A stretch of DNA of 64,000 bases from an uncultured Pelagibacteraceae bacterium. GTDB taxonomy: Bacteria > Pseudomonadota > Alphaproteobacteria > Pelagibacterales > Pelagibacteraceae. Below, one piece after another: positions 17,054 through 25,589 of this stretch. A program made the translations under genes and the position numbers. Under the pieces are notes generated by a model that had not been told where the DNA came from, did not search any database, and saw only the letters and a program-made list of their open reading frames with translations. Within the stretch, counting starts at the first letter, position 1. Each line of letters opens with the position of its first letter. The stretch spans positions 1 to 64,000 of the forward strand of contig CACBNI010000007.1 in assembly GCA_902540595.1 (NCBI GenBank), read 5' to 3'.

Positions 17054-18376
17054 TTAGTCCATAACTTTCCATTCCCTATAATTAGTCGGAAATGGTTTTA
17101 TATCTTTACCCTCTGCTCTATCGACACAAATTTTACCTTCTTTAAGTACCATTAAAATATTTTCTCTTTTTCCCAAAACTTCAATATTTTGAGCTGGGTT
17201 TCCCTTAACAAGTACGATATCTGCAAGTTTACCTTCCTCAAGAGTTCCAAGCTCATTATCTATATGTAAAGCTTTTGCGGCATTTCTTGTTGTAGTCATA
17301 ATTGCATCCATTGGTTTCATTCCGAGATCTACATAAATTTTTAATTCATCGGCATTAGATCCTATGTCTGGTTCAAAGCCCATATCTGTTCCCATGGCAA
17401 TGTTTACTCCAGCTTTGTAAAAAGCTTGGAAAGTTTTAAAACAATAAGGTTGTATTTTCTTCATTTTTTCAAGTGTGAACGACGGGGTTCCAATTTCCCT
17501 TCGAATTTCAATTGCATGGTCTGTTCTATGCGAAAGTGTTGGAGTAACAGGAACTTGTGACTCGACAAGTTTCTCTAAAGAATCTTGATCGTGAAAAACC
17601 ATATGTTCGATAGTATCTGCTCCTGCTTTTAATGCCATTCTGTGAGCATCAGGTGTAAAGCAATGTATTGAAGTATAAGCATGAAGAGCATGGGCTTCAT
17701 CACAAACTGTATCTAATTCTTCTTGAGTATGATTTCTAACATCTGGTTCTTCTTTATCGGTCCCTCCGCCACCAGATGCACAAGTCTTAAGCCAATCTGC
17801 TCCCTCTAACAAATTTAGTCTTGCAAGCTTACGCATTTCATCTGGACCATCTGCTGTAGCTTTTGGATTTCGAAGTGAACCTCTTGGATTTATTAAATCT
17901 AAATGTGACCCTGTCCCTACAGTAAATGCCCCTGTTTTTAACCTTGGACCTTCTAATATTTCATTTTCTATTGAAGTTTTTACTGCAGTTGATTGAGCAG
18001 TAAGCAGTCCTCTATTAGACATTAATCCTAAATCTCTTAAAGTTGTGATTCCTCTATCCAAACATAACTGTGCATGAAAAAGCATATACATTTGTTGAAG
18101 CTCAGGAGTAATCTCCCATTGGGCAACACGATAATTTTTAAAGGTCAAATTATTATACATACATAGATGTATGTGACAATCCATCATTCCTGGCATCGCA
18201 CTTACATTTTTGCCTAAGTCAATCAATTGATAATTTTTAAACTGCTTAAGATTAATTTCTTTGCTACTGCCTACTTTTTTAATAATTTTGTCCTTAACAA
18301 CAATTAAACCATTATTTATTAAATTCCCATTTCCATCTATTATTTTTCCTACTTTTATAACTTTTATCTTGCTCAT
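17054..18376 (-). CDS. amidohydrolase, imidazolonepropionase/prolidase-like
   Basis: A 440-residue amidohydrolase-superfamily metal hydrolase. It has PGMMDCHIHL (HxH metal ligands), the DWLKTCASGGG block, SIHCFTPDA and ADTIEHMVFHD (further His ligands), GTDMGFEPDIGSNADEL (catalytic Asp) and a C-terminal ALHIDNELGTLEEGKLADIVLVKGNP. This is the branch annotated as imidazolonepropionase-related, which includes Xaa-Pro dipeptidases and amide hydrolases. The true substrate is unknown. Together with the CobW gene downstream, it shares the operator-bearing spacer with a divergent cupin/gamma-glutamyltransferase operon. Confidence 0.87.
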   Translation of the reverse strand: MSKIKVIKVGKIIDGNGNLINNGLIVVKDKIIKKVGSSKEINLKQFKNYQLIDLGKNVSAMPGMMDCHIHLCMYNNLTFKNYRVAQWEITPELQQMYMLFHAQLCLDRGITTLRDLGLMSNRGLLTAQSTAVKTSIENEILEGPRLKTGAFTVGTGSHLDLINPRGSLRNPKATADGPDEMRKLARLNLLEGADWLKTCASGGGGTDKEEPDVRNHTQEELDTVCDEAHALHAYTSIHCFTPDAHRMALKAGADTIEHMVFHDQDSLEKLVESQVPVTPTLSHRTDHAIEIRREIGTPSFTLEKMKKIQPYCFKTFQAFYKAGVNIAMGTDMGFEPDIGSNADELKIYVDLGMKPMDAIMTTTRNAAKALHIDNELGTLEEGKLADIVLVKGNPAQNIEVLGKRENILMVLKEGKICVDRAEGKDIKPFPTNYREWKVMD

Positions 18377-18445
18377 AGATTTTTTTTTTTGAATTAATGT
18401 TTTGATAATATACCACTATAGTATGAGTAATTGAAAGTAAACTAT

Positions 18446-18463
18446 TTGTTAACTAGTCAACAA
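18446..18463. promoter_or_regulatory. palindromic operator-like site B
   Basis: TTGTTAACTAGTCAACAA is a near-perfect 18-base palindrome and the best example of the shared pattern. It lies 70 bases upstream of the amidohydrolase start and 51 bases upstream of the cupin start, in a divergent promoter region. A dimeric repressor of the GntR or MarR type would fit; the protein is not identified. Confidence 0.65.
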
Positions 18464-18513
18464 ATTTTTAATAAGATATTGACTTTATAAGACTTATTAA
18501 TTAAGTTTTGTAT

Positions 18514-18957
18514 ATGAGCGATAAAAAAACGAAAACAGAAGGAGCTACTAAAGCAGGATCTGGGAAATACTGTTTTCCTATGAAAGAATTAAATGTTGTT
18601 CCTGCTGGTACAGGTTATTCAACTTCTAAAGGTGGTGTAATTGAAGGTGAAAGAATGTTAGTTGGGTATATAAATAAGGCAAAAGGCACAGGTTCAAGGC
18701 CACATAGCCATCCTAATGAACAATTTAATTATATTTTACAGGGTACTTTAGATGTTGAAATTGATGGTCAAAAATTTTTAGCAAAAGCAGGTAGTGTAGT
18801 TTATGTACCTGCTAACATGGAACATTCAATGGTAGCTTTACCAGAAGAAGATGTAATATTTATAGCAATTAAAGATCTTTCACATGGCATTATAGGAAAA
18901 GCAACAGACGGTACTATGGACGGGCCAAGATATATGCCAGGCTTTGAGCCAAAATAA
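18514..18957 (+). CDS. single-domain cupin protein
   Basis: A small beta-barrel protein of 147 residues from the ATG at 18514; a TTG two codons earlier is a less likely start. The cupin motifs are GSRPHSHPNEQFNYILQGTLDVEIDG (two His and a Glu as metal ligands) and GSVVYVPANMEHSMVALPEEDVIFIAIKD (last His). Such proteins act as small metal-dependent enzymes or ligand sensors. It is three bases before a gamma-glutamyltransferase start and so translationally linked to it. Confidence 0.87.
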   Translation: MSDKKTKTEGATKAGSGKYCFPMKELNVVPAGTGYSTSKGGVIEGERMLVGYINKAKGTGSRPHSHPNEQFNYILQGTLDVEIDGQKFLAKAGSVVYVPANMEHSMVALPEEDVIFIAIKDLSHGIIGKATDGTMDGPRYMPGFEPK

Positions 18958-18959
18958 AT

Positions 18960-20594
18960 TTGAAAATTAACAAAAATTTTAGAAAAGAATTTATAAACAA
19001 TAGGCCTACTCATCAAATCTGGGGATCCAAGGGTGGCGTGACCACAATGGATCCAATAGCAACAAATGTTGGAATTGATATCCTAAATAAAGGAGGAAAT
19101 GCCATTGATGCATCTATAGCTATAGCAACAACTCTAGCTGTAACTAGTCCAAATTGGTCTGGTCTAGCAGGAGACAGTGCCTGGCTTTATCATGATGGAA
19201 AAAAAAATATAAACTCTCATATCGATGGTTATTCAGTCTGTCCTAAGAAAATAGAAACTGATAAATTTTGTAAATTATTAAAATTAAAAAAAAATTCACA
19301 TATTTTTAAAGAAGAACCAGTAAATGTTCGTAATTCAGGTATTGCTACAGCAATGATACCAGGTACACCATTTTTACTTGATTATGCATGGCAAAAATTT
19401 GGTTCCTTAAAGTTTAAAAATTTAATTAGTCCTTCAATAAAATTGGCTAAAGAAGGTTTTCCTATAAGCGAATATTTATTTGAAGCTTTTAAGGGCTATG
19501 ATAAAAAAATCTTAAAATTTAATACTACAAAAAAACTAATTAAAAATAACGAAAAAATTAAAATAGGATCTACGTTTAAGCAAAATGATTTAGCTAAAAC
19601 ATTATTGAGATTTTCAAAAAATAAATCAAAGGAATTTAGAGATGGTCAAACAGTAAATGCTATTTTAAAATATTGTAAAAATAAAAACCCATTTTTTTCA
19701 TTAGAGGATTTCCAAACATATAAAGTTCTTAATAGAAAAACTTATTATACAAACTTTAAGAAATCAAAAATTGTAACTACTGGATTGCCCACTAGTGGTA
19801 TTAATTTACTTCAATGTTTTGAATTATTAAAAAAATATGATTTGAAGAATATTAAATTTATGTCTAAAAAATACTTAGATACATTAATATCTATCTTACA
19901 AATAGTACTAAAGAACAGAAGACAATTTAGTGCGGATCCAGCTTTTATAAATTTTAATCAAGAAAATTTACTAAGTAATAAGTATATAAAATCAATCTTA
20001 AAAAATTTAAATGTAAGTAAGGACAAAATAAAAATAAATTTAGAAGATGGTGGAACTACTCATTTTTGTGTTTGGGATAAAAATAACAATATAGTTTCTG
20101 CCACACAGTCTATAGGATATCAGTTTGGTTGTGGAGAAATTGCTGGGAATACTGGTCTATTTATGAACGATAGAACTTGGTGGATGGCTATTAATAAATC
20201 ACCTAATATGATTCAGCCAAACAAACGTTGTAATATAGGTCATGCACCAATAATTGTTTTCAAAAATAATAAGCCTTACCTCACAGTCGGTAGCCCTGGC
20301 GGATTTGGAATTATTCAGTATTTATTTCAAGTTATGTCTCATGTTTTAAACTATGGCATTGATTTACAAACAGCTATTGACTTACCTAGATTTAGAGTTT
20401 CAAACAACTTTAAAGACGTTTTTATTGAAGATAGATTTAAATCTCTATCTAAAAATAAAAACTACAATATAAAATCTTTTAGTGAATGGACTGATATAGT
20501 TGGTGGAGTTGAGGGGATAGTTAAAAATCCTTCTGGAAATTATTTAAATTGTTATGATGTAAGAAGAAACTCACAAGCAAGTGGATTTTTTTAA
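18960..20594 (+). CDS. gamma-glutamyltransferase family protein (no signal peptide)
   Basis: An N-terminal nucleophile hydrolase of 544 residues starting at TTG. The large-subunit part includes GGNAIDASIAIATTLAVTSPNWSGLAGDS and RNSGIATAMIPGTP. The predicted autocleavage site and nucleophile are at GG-Thr366 in EDGGTTHFCVWD, with SPGGFGIIQYLFQV near the C-terminus. Classical bacterial GGTs are periplasmic, but this one begins MKINKNFRKEF with no hydrophobic leader and is presumably cytoplasmic. It may hydrolyse a gamma-glutamyl compound or another amide. It lies between a cupin (2-base gap) and a separate dioxygenase operon. Confidence 0.87.
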   Translation: MKINKNFRKEFINNRPTHQIWGSKGGVTTMDPIATNVGIDILNKGGNAIDASIAIATTLAVTSPNWSGLAGDSAWLYHDGKKNINSHIDGYSVCPKKIETDKFCKLLKLKKNSHIFKEEPVNVRNSGIATAMIPGTPFLLDYAWQKFGSLKFKNLISPSIKLAKEGFPISEYLFEAFKGYDKKILKFNTTKKLIKNNEKIKIGSTFKQNDLAKTLLRFSKNKSKEFRDGQTVNAILKYCKNKNPFFSLEDFQTYKVLNRKTYYTNFKKSKIVTTGLPTSGINLLQCFELLKKYDLKNIKFMSKKYLDTLISILQIVLKNRRQFSADPAFINFNQENLLSNKYIKSILKNLNVSKDKIKINLEDGGTTHFCVWDKNNNIVSATQSIGYQFGCGEIAGNTGLFMNDRTWWMAINKSPNMIQPNKRCNIGHAPIIVFKNNKPYLTVGSPGGFGIIQYLFQVMSHVLNYGIDLQTAIDLPRFRVSNNFKDVFIEDRFKSLSKNKNYNIKSFSEWTDIVGGVEGIVKNPSGNYLNCYDVRRNSQASGFF

Positions 20595-20598
20595 TTTT

Positions 20599-20616
20599 TA
20601 GTTGATTTATCAACAA
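20599..20616. promoter_or_regulatory. palindromic operator-like site C
   Basis: TAGTTGATTTATCAACAA contains the perfect inverted repeat GTTGAT-TT-ATCAAC, a symmetrical variant of the shared pattern. It lies five bases after the gamma-glutamyltransferase stop and 22 bases before the dioxygenase start, in the only non-coding gap of that stretch. Confidence 0.55.
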
Positions 20617-20637
20617 TTTGTATTATTTTATTAACTT

Positions 20638-21681
20638 ATGTTCTCCAAGGTAAATGATGAAAGTGTATGGTTTGGTCCTGATCAAGAAAAAAAAAGTGAT
20701 TGGATATATAACTTAGATAATGATGATATTCAGGAAATAGAAAAAGTAACAGATAAATTTTTACTTTCAAAGTTACCACTCAAAAATATTAAAAATGAGT
20801 ATTTTAATTTAGAAAATCTTAAGAAGAAATATCTTAATAAAATTGATAACGAGTTGAAAAATGGAAGAGGTTTTGCTTTAATGAGGGGAATGCCTGTTCA
20901 TAAGTGGGATAGAGAGAAAATTATTACTGCTTATATGGGGGTATGCTCTTTTTTTGGAAATTTTAGAGTTCAAAATAAAAAAGGTCACCTATTAGGACAT
21001 ATTAAAGATTTAGGTAAAGATACAAAAAAAGACTTTAATGCAAGAGTTTACGAAACCTCCTACAGGCAAACTTTTCATAGTGACAGAAGCGACATAGTAA
21101 CCTTATTATGTTTAAATAAAGCAAAAAAAGGTGGAGAGTCTTTACTGGTAAGCTCTATGACTATTTTTAATAAAATACTTGAAAACCATCCAGAACACTT
21201 AACAACATTGTTTGAGCCTTTTCCGTTAGACAGGAGGGGTGAAGAAGGTGGAAATCAAAAGGGGTATTCTATGACTCCTGTTTATTCTGAAAAAAACGGA
21301 AAAATTTCGTCTTATTTTTTAAGACAATATCTTGAGAGTTCGAAAAGATTCGAGGGTGTTGTAATTACCGACAAACAAAGGGCAGCTTTAGATATAGTAG
21401 ATAAATACGCTAATGACGAAAAGTTATATATGAGAATGACTTTTGAACCTGGAGATATACAAGTAATTTATAACCACACTTTGTTCCACGATAGGATGTC
21501 ATATGAAGATTTTGAGGATGAGAATAAAAAAAGACATCTTTTAAGATTATGGATATCAGCATTTAATGATAGGGAATTGTCTGAAAAGTATGAAGATAGA
21601 TGGGGAAGTATAAAAATAGGTCAAAGAGGTGGTGTTTTTGACCAAAATCTAGATATTAATATACCCTTAGAAGCAAATTAG
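20638..21681 (+). CDS. TauD/TfdA-like Fe(II)/2-oxoglutarate dioxygenase
   Basis: A 347-residue protein with a double-stranded beta-helix dioxygenase core. The iron ligands are His147-x-Asp149 (FHSDRSD) and a distal His, probably His284 in YNHTLFHDR. Arg303 in HLLRLWISAF is the expected 2-oxoglutarate anchor. It resembles the clavaminate synthase/gamma-butyrobetaine hydroxylase side of the family more than true taurine dioxygenase, so a hydroxylation other than of taurine is likely. It is the first gene of a three-gene operon with two NAD-dependent dehydrogenases that could oxidise the hydroxylated product. Confidence 0.85.
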   Translation: MFSKVNDESVWFGPDQEKKSDWIYNLDNDDIQEIEKVTDKFLLSKLPLKNIKNEYFNLENLKKKYLNKIDNELKNGRGFALMRGMPVHKWDREKIITAYMGVCSFFGNFRVQNKKGHLLGHIKDLGKDTKKDFNARVYETSYRQTFHSDRSDIVTLLCLNKAKKGGESLLVSSMTIFNKILENHPEHLTTLFEPFPLDRRGEEGGNQKGYSMTPVYSEKNGKISSYFLRQYLESSKRFEGVVITDKQRAALDIVDKYANDEKLYMRMTFEPGDIQVIYNHTLFHDRMSYEDFEDENKKRHLLRLWISAFNDRELSEKYEDRWGSIKIGQRGGVFDQNLDINIPLEAN

Positions 21682-21691
21682 CTTCCTTTTA

Positions 21692-22567
21692 ATGAAAATA
21701 AAAAATATAGCATTTATAGGATTAGGTAACATGGGTTTTCATATGGCTAATCAACTAATAAAAAAAAGGTATAAAATTTTTCCTTACGATATAAATAAAA
21801 AAAATATTAATAGATTTTATAATTTTAATAAAATAATAAAATTTAAATCATCCAATTCTTTGGAAAAGATAGACTGTGTAATTTTGATGGTTCCATCTAG
21901 TAAAGAAGTAAATGAAATAATTTTTAAAAAAAATAAACTAAATACTAAGCTGAGAAAAAACTCATTTATTATTGATATGAGTACTTCTATTCCAACGGAA
22001 ACTTTAAAAATTGGTAAAAAACTAAAGAAAAAAAGTATAAATTTTTATGACTGTCCTGTTGCAGGAGGTGTTAAATTTGCAAAAACTGGAGAACTGTCTT
22101 TGTTTTTTGGTGGAACTAAAAAAAATAATGAAATTACAAAAGTTTTAAAATGTTTTGGTAAAATTATCTGGTGCGGAAAACTTGGTAGTGGCCATTCAAT
22201 CAAAGCTTTGAATAATTTTATAAATGCTTCTGTACTCAATACATATTTAGAAGCGATTACAACAGCAATTAAATTTGGAATAAGAAAAGATTATCTTCTT
22301 AATGCAATTGATCAAGCCACAACTGGAAAAAATCATCCTTATTTTAAAAAGATTAAAGATGGAATTTTGGTTAATAAATTAAATTCAGGGTTTACATTAA
22401 ATTTACTTACAAAAGACGTATCAATTGCAAATAATTTAATAAAGAGATATACAAAAAAATCACCTATCTCATCTAATATTCTAAAGTTATTAGAGTTATC
22501 AAAAAAAAGGCTTGGTAAAAATTCTGATCAATTGAATTTATATAAAATGTGGTCAAATAAAATATGA
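21692..22567 (+). CDS. 3-hydroxyisobutyrate dehydrogenase-family oxidoreductase
   Basis: A beta-hydroxyacid dehydrogenase of 291 residues. It has the Rossmann motif IAFIGLGNMGFHMANQL (6-22), the substrate loop DCPVAGGVKFAKTGELSLFFGG (120-141) and the catalytic Lys171 in GHSIKALNNF. The family oxidises 3-hydroxyisobutyrate, tartronate semialdehyde and similar 3-hydroxy acids with NAD(P)+. It starts 10 bases after the dioxygenase and overlaps the next gene by an ATGA. The product could be a semialdehyde; its identity is unknown. Confidence 0.88.
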   Translation: MKIKNIAFIGLGNMGFHMANQLIKKRYKIFPYDINKKNINRFYNFNKIIKFKSSNSLEKIDCVILMVPSSKEVNEIIFKKNKLNTKLRKNSFIIDMSTSIPTETLKIGKKLKKKSINFYDCPVAGGVKFAKTGELSLFFGGTKKNNEITKVLKCFGKIIWCGKLGSGHSIKALNNFINASVLNTYLEAITTAIKFGIRKDYLLNAIDQATTGKNHPYFKKIKDGILVNKLNSGFTLNLLTKDVSIANNLIKRYTKKSPISSNILKLLELSKKRLGKNSDQLNLYKMWSNKI

Positions 22568-23520
22568 AAAAAGTTTTAGTTCTTGGAAAAATTCATAATT
22601 CAGGATTGAAATTTTTAAGAAATCTATCTTATCAGGTAGACGAGTTATCGGATCAAGACGATGGTTATAAAGAAAAACTAAAAATATACGATGCACTAAT
22701 AGTAAAAATGACAAAGGTTGATACTGAGTTTATTAATCTATCTAAAAATTTACAAATAATAGCTAGACATGGTGTTGGCTATAACAATGTGGATATAAAT
22801 GTTATAAATGAAAAAAAAATTCCATTGTTTATTATAGGTGATGTTAATTCCACTTCAGTTAGTGAGCATACAATTGCACTAATTCTAAATCTTGCAAAAA
22901 AAATTAATTATTATGACTCTCAGGTAAGATTAGATAATTTCAATGTTAGGAATACTTTTCAAAGTCGTGATCTTTCTGGTAAAAAAATTTTAATTTATGG
23001 ATACGGAAGAATAGGAAAGAAAGTTGCACAATTATGCAAATTTTTTAATATGGAAGTGTCTATTTATGATAAATTTTTAAGTTTAGATAAAATACCTAAT
23101 ACATTTAAAGCGCTTAAAAACATTGAAGAAAATCTAGATATATTTGATTTTATTACCTTACATATTCCATATAATAACTCAGGTGAATCTTTAATCGATA
23201 AATCATTTTTAAATAAATTAAGTAAAGAATGTAGTATTATAAATACTTCTAGAGGTGATCTAATTAATGAGAATGATCTCTTGGATCACTTAAAAAAAAA
23301 TAAAAATTTTAATGCTGGATTAGATGTATTTGATCCTGAACCTCCATCAAAAAATAATGAATTATTAAAATTAGATAATGTTGTACTAACACCACATTCA
23401 GCTGCCTATACTGAGGAATGTTTGGCAGAAATGTCTATGCATTGTGCAAAAAATATTAATGATTTTTTTAATAATAAGATGAATAAGTCTTTGTTAGTAA
23501 ACAAAGATATTTACTTCTAG
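22564..23520 (+). CDS. D-isomer 2-hydroxyacid dehydrogenase (phosphoglycerate dehydrogenase-like)
   Basis: A 318-residue NAD-dependent D-2-hydroxyacid dehydrogenase. It has ARHGVGYNNVDI near 75, the Rossmann GYGRIGKKVAQ near 147-157 and NTSRGDLINENDLLD near 230 (catalytic Arg). It then has LDVFDPEPPSKNNEL (Glu) and LTPHSAAYTEE (His), the Arg-Glu-His triad. It lacks the C-terminal ACT domain of biosynthetic SerA, so a catabolic or detoxifying role is more likely. SlcC, an (S)-sulfolactate dehydrogenase, belongs to the same family, but nothing here proves that substrate. It converges on a tctA gene with a 4-base overlap. Confidence 0.87.
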   Translation: MKKVLVLGKIHNSGLKFLRNLSYQVDELSDQDDGYKEKLKIYDALIVKMTKVDTEFINLSKNLQIIARHGVGYNNVDINVINEKKIPLFIIGDVNSTSVSEHTIALILNLAKKINYYDSQVRLDNFNVRNTFQSRDLSGKKILIYGYGRIGKKVAQLCKFFNMEVSIYDKFLSLDKIPNTFKALKNIEENLDIFDFITLHIPYNNSGESLIDKSFLNKLSKECSIINTSRGDLINENDLLDHLKKNKNFNAGLDVFDPEPPSKNNELLKLDNVVLTPHSAAYTEECLAEMSMHCAKNINDFFNNKMNKSLLVNKDIYF

Positions 23521-25016
23521 TCAACGTCTGATGCATCTAATTTTATTTTATTAAACATCAAAGGTATTAAGATAGATATAATTGCTAAACCAAAAAATAT
23601 TAATACTATTGGTCTATCAATTATATTAAAGAAATTACCTTGGTTCATAATCATCGTTTGTCTAAAGGACTCCTCCATTCTAGTACCTAAAACAACACCT
23701 AAAATAACTGGTGCCAGAGGAAAATCACAAGATCTCATAAAGTAACCAATAATTCCAAATATACACATCAGATATAAACTTAAGGTCAATTGATCACTTG
23801 AGTAAATACCAAGCATACAAATAATCGTAATTATTGGAAGTAATACCGCCATCGGGATGTATAAAATTCTTACAAAAAGACTGATCAAAGGTAAGTTTAG
23901 TATCAGTAGAAAGATATTCCCTACATAAAGAGCTGCAACTAAACCCCAAACTACGTCTGGTCTCTCTAAAAATAGCATTGGACCAGCTTGAATATCAAGC
24001 ATCAGAAAAGCTCCGAGCATAACAGCTGTTGTTGCCGACCCTGGTACACCCAAAGCTAACATTGGTACAAACGCTCCTGCGCTAGCTGCATTATTTGCTG
24101 ACTCTGGTCCTGCAACTCCTTTAATTTCTCCTTTTCCAAAATTTTCTGGATTTTTACTTATCTGCCTTTCAGTGGAATAGGAAACAAATGAAGCTATACC
24201 TGCCCCTGCGCCTGGCAATACACCAATTATAAAACCTATAACGCCTCCTCTTATGATTGACCAAAAACTGTAAGTTATTTCTTTAAGTTTAATAAATACT
24301 CTATGCTTTAAAACTTCTCGCTTCTGATTAGATAAAATATTTTCTGAATTAATTATTACCTCTGATATAGCAAACAATCCCAATGTAACTGACAAAAATT
24401 GAATACCATCCCAAAGTTCAGTGACACCCATTGTAAATCTTTTAACGCCCATGAAGTCCTCACCAATAGTAGATATCATTAAACCAAACACCATTGCTAA
24501 GAGAGCTTTCACCATTGAATTGCCAACTAAACTACAAACAGCAGTGACAGCAAATATGTACAATGCTAGATATTCTGGTGCACTAAATTTAAGTGCAAGG
24601 TCTGCAACAAATGGACCTAAAATCATTAAACCTACAACAGCTATAGTGCCAGCTATATATGACCCAATTGCAGCTATACATAAAGCGGCACCTGCATTTC
24701 CTTGTTTAGCCATTTCATGACCGTCAAGACATGCTATAACTGCTGATGTATCTCCTGGTACTCTTAACAATATTGATGCAGTAGATCCACCATACATAAC
24801 TCCAGTATAAGTTGCAGCTAACATAAATACTGAACCAAGTGGATCTAAAACCAATATAATAGGTAACATCATGGCTAAAGCACCCGCAGAACCAATGCCT
24901 GGTAATACACCGACAATTGTTCCTAGCAAAGAACCAAACAATGCGTACATGAGATACTTTACCTGAAGTATAATCTTAAATCCGTCCATCAAGTTTATAA
25001 AAATAGTATCAAACAT
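23517..25016 (-). CDS. tctA: TTT transporter large permease TctA (copy 1)
   Basis: The large membrane subunit of a tripartite tricarboxylate transporter, 499 residues with about 12 helices. TctA signatures: GSLLGTIVGVLPGIGSAGALAMMLPIIL, YTGVMYGGSTASILLRVPGDTSAVIACLDGHEMAKQGNAGAAL, and the second half GVIGFIIGVLPGAGAGIASFVSY plus GPESANNAASAGAFVPMLALGVPGSATTAVMLGAF. The substrate is set by the binding protein TctC. Its start abuts the TctB stop. This copy and the copy at 27.5 kb are clearly diverged paralogues. Confidence 0.93.
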   Translation of the reverse strand: MFDTIFINLMDGFKIILQVKYLMYALFGSLLGTIVGVLPGIGSAGALAMMLPIILVLDPLGSVFMLAATYTGVMYGGSTASILLRVPGDTSAVIACLDGHEMAKQGNAGAALCIAAIGSYIAGTIAVVGLMILGPFVADLALKFSAPEYLALYIFAVTAVCSLVGNSMVKALLAMVFGLMISTIGEDFMGVKRFTMGVTELWDGIQFLSVTLGLFAISEVIINSENILSNQKREVLKHRVFIKLKEITYSFWSIIRGGVIGFIIGVLPGAGAGIASFVSYSTERQISKNPENFGKGEIKGVAGPESANNAASAGAFVPMLALGVPGSATTAVMLGAFLMLDIQAGPMLFLERPDVVWGLVAALYVGNIFLLILNLPLISLFVRILYIPMAVLLPIITIICMLGIYSSDQLTLSLYLMCIFGIIGYFMRSCDFPLAPVILGVVLGTRMEESFRQTMIMNQGNFFNIIDRPIVLIFFGLAIISILIPLMFNKIKLDASDVD

Positions 25017-25541
25017 TTAATAAATAAGTTTTTTTAAATCTTCTAGAAATGGAAATAATTTGTCTGTATCAATTAATTCACCCATTGGCATTTGAAAATT
25101 TAATCCATAATAAAAAATTATAAAAATACATAAAGTAATGACCAAACTAAAGAAAAATGAGTATTTTGCAGTTTTATTTAAATACAGGATAAATAAAAAA
25201 GAATAAATAAAACTTGAAAACAAAAAACCAATTAGTTCAAAAAGAATCACAAAAAAGATTGTAATTAAAATTGGTGCCATTTTGATTAACTTATTTTTGA
25301 TTAAATATAAATTTAAACCTTCACTTTCATTTACGTTTTTAGTTCCTTTAAGAAAATAAATTGCTAATAGAAGAAAACCAAAAGTTGCTACCAGTATTGG
25401 AAAACTTGAAGGTCCTACAACATCCTCACCTATTGTTTTTTCTAGATTAAATGAAGATATAAAATATACAATTAATGTAATTAGAAATATTGTTGCTAAT
25501 ATGTTTTGTTTTGAAAAGAATAATTTAAATATAAATTTCAT
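25017..25541 (-). CDS. tctB: TTT transporter small permease TctB (copy 1)
   Basis: A 174-residue protein with four predicted helices, as expected for TctB (FLITLIVYFISSF, FPILVATFGFLLLAIYFL, a central ILITIFFVILFELIGFLFSSFIYSFLFILYL, and SFFFSLVITLCIFIIFYYGLNF). TctB sequences are poorly conserved, and the call rests on size, topology and position between tctC and tctA. The ATG follows a strong hairpin by only a few bases, so access to its ribosome-binding site may be limited. Confidence 0.85.
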   Translation of the reverse strand: MKFIFKLFFSKQNILATIFLITLIVYFISSFNLEKTIGEDVVGPSSFPILVATFGFLLLAIYFLKGTKNVNESEGLNLYLIKNKLIKMAPILITIFFVILFELIGFLFSSFIYSFLFILYLNKTAKYSFFFSLVITLCIFIIFYYGLNFQMPMGELIDTDKLFPFLEDLKKLIY

Positions 25542-25545
25542 AAAT

Positions 25546-25580
25546 ATATTACCGTAACTTATATTAAGTTACGGTAATAT
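25546..25580 (-). other. strong hairpin between tctC and tctB (copy 1)
   Basis: A perfect 15-bp inverted repeat (arms ATATTACCGTAACTT and AAGTTACGGTAATAT) around a 5-base loop. It lies 10 bases after the tctC stop and 5 bases before the tctB start. It has no T-run, so 3'-end protection of tctC mRNA or masking of the tctB ribosome-binding site is likelier than intrinsic termination. Confidence 0.75.
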
Positions 25581-25589
25581 TAAAATTTA

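Noticed and set aside
20638-21681. Taurine dioxygenase tauD
   Set aside because: The 2-oxoglutarate dioxygenase residues are present, but the rest resembles the clavaminate/gamma-butyrobetaine branch, so a taurine assignment is not supported.
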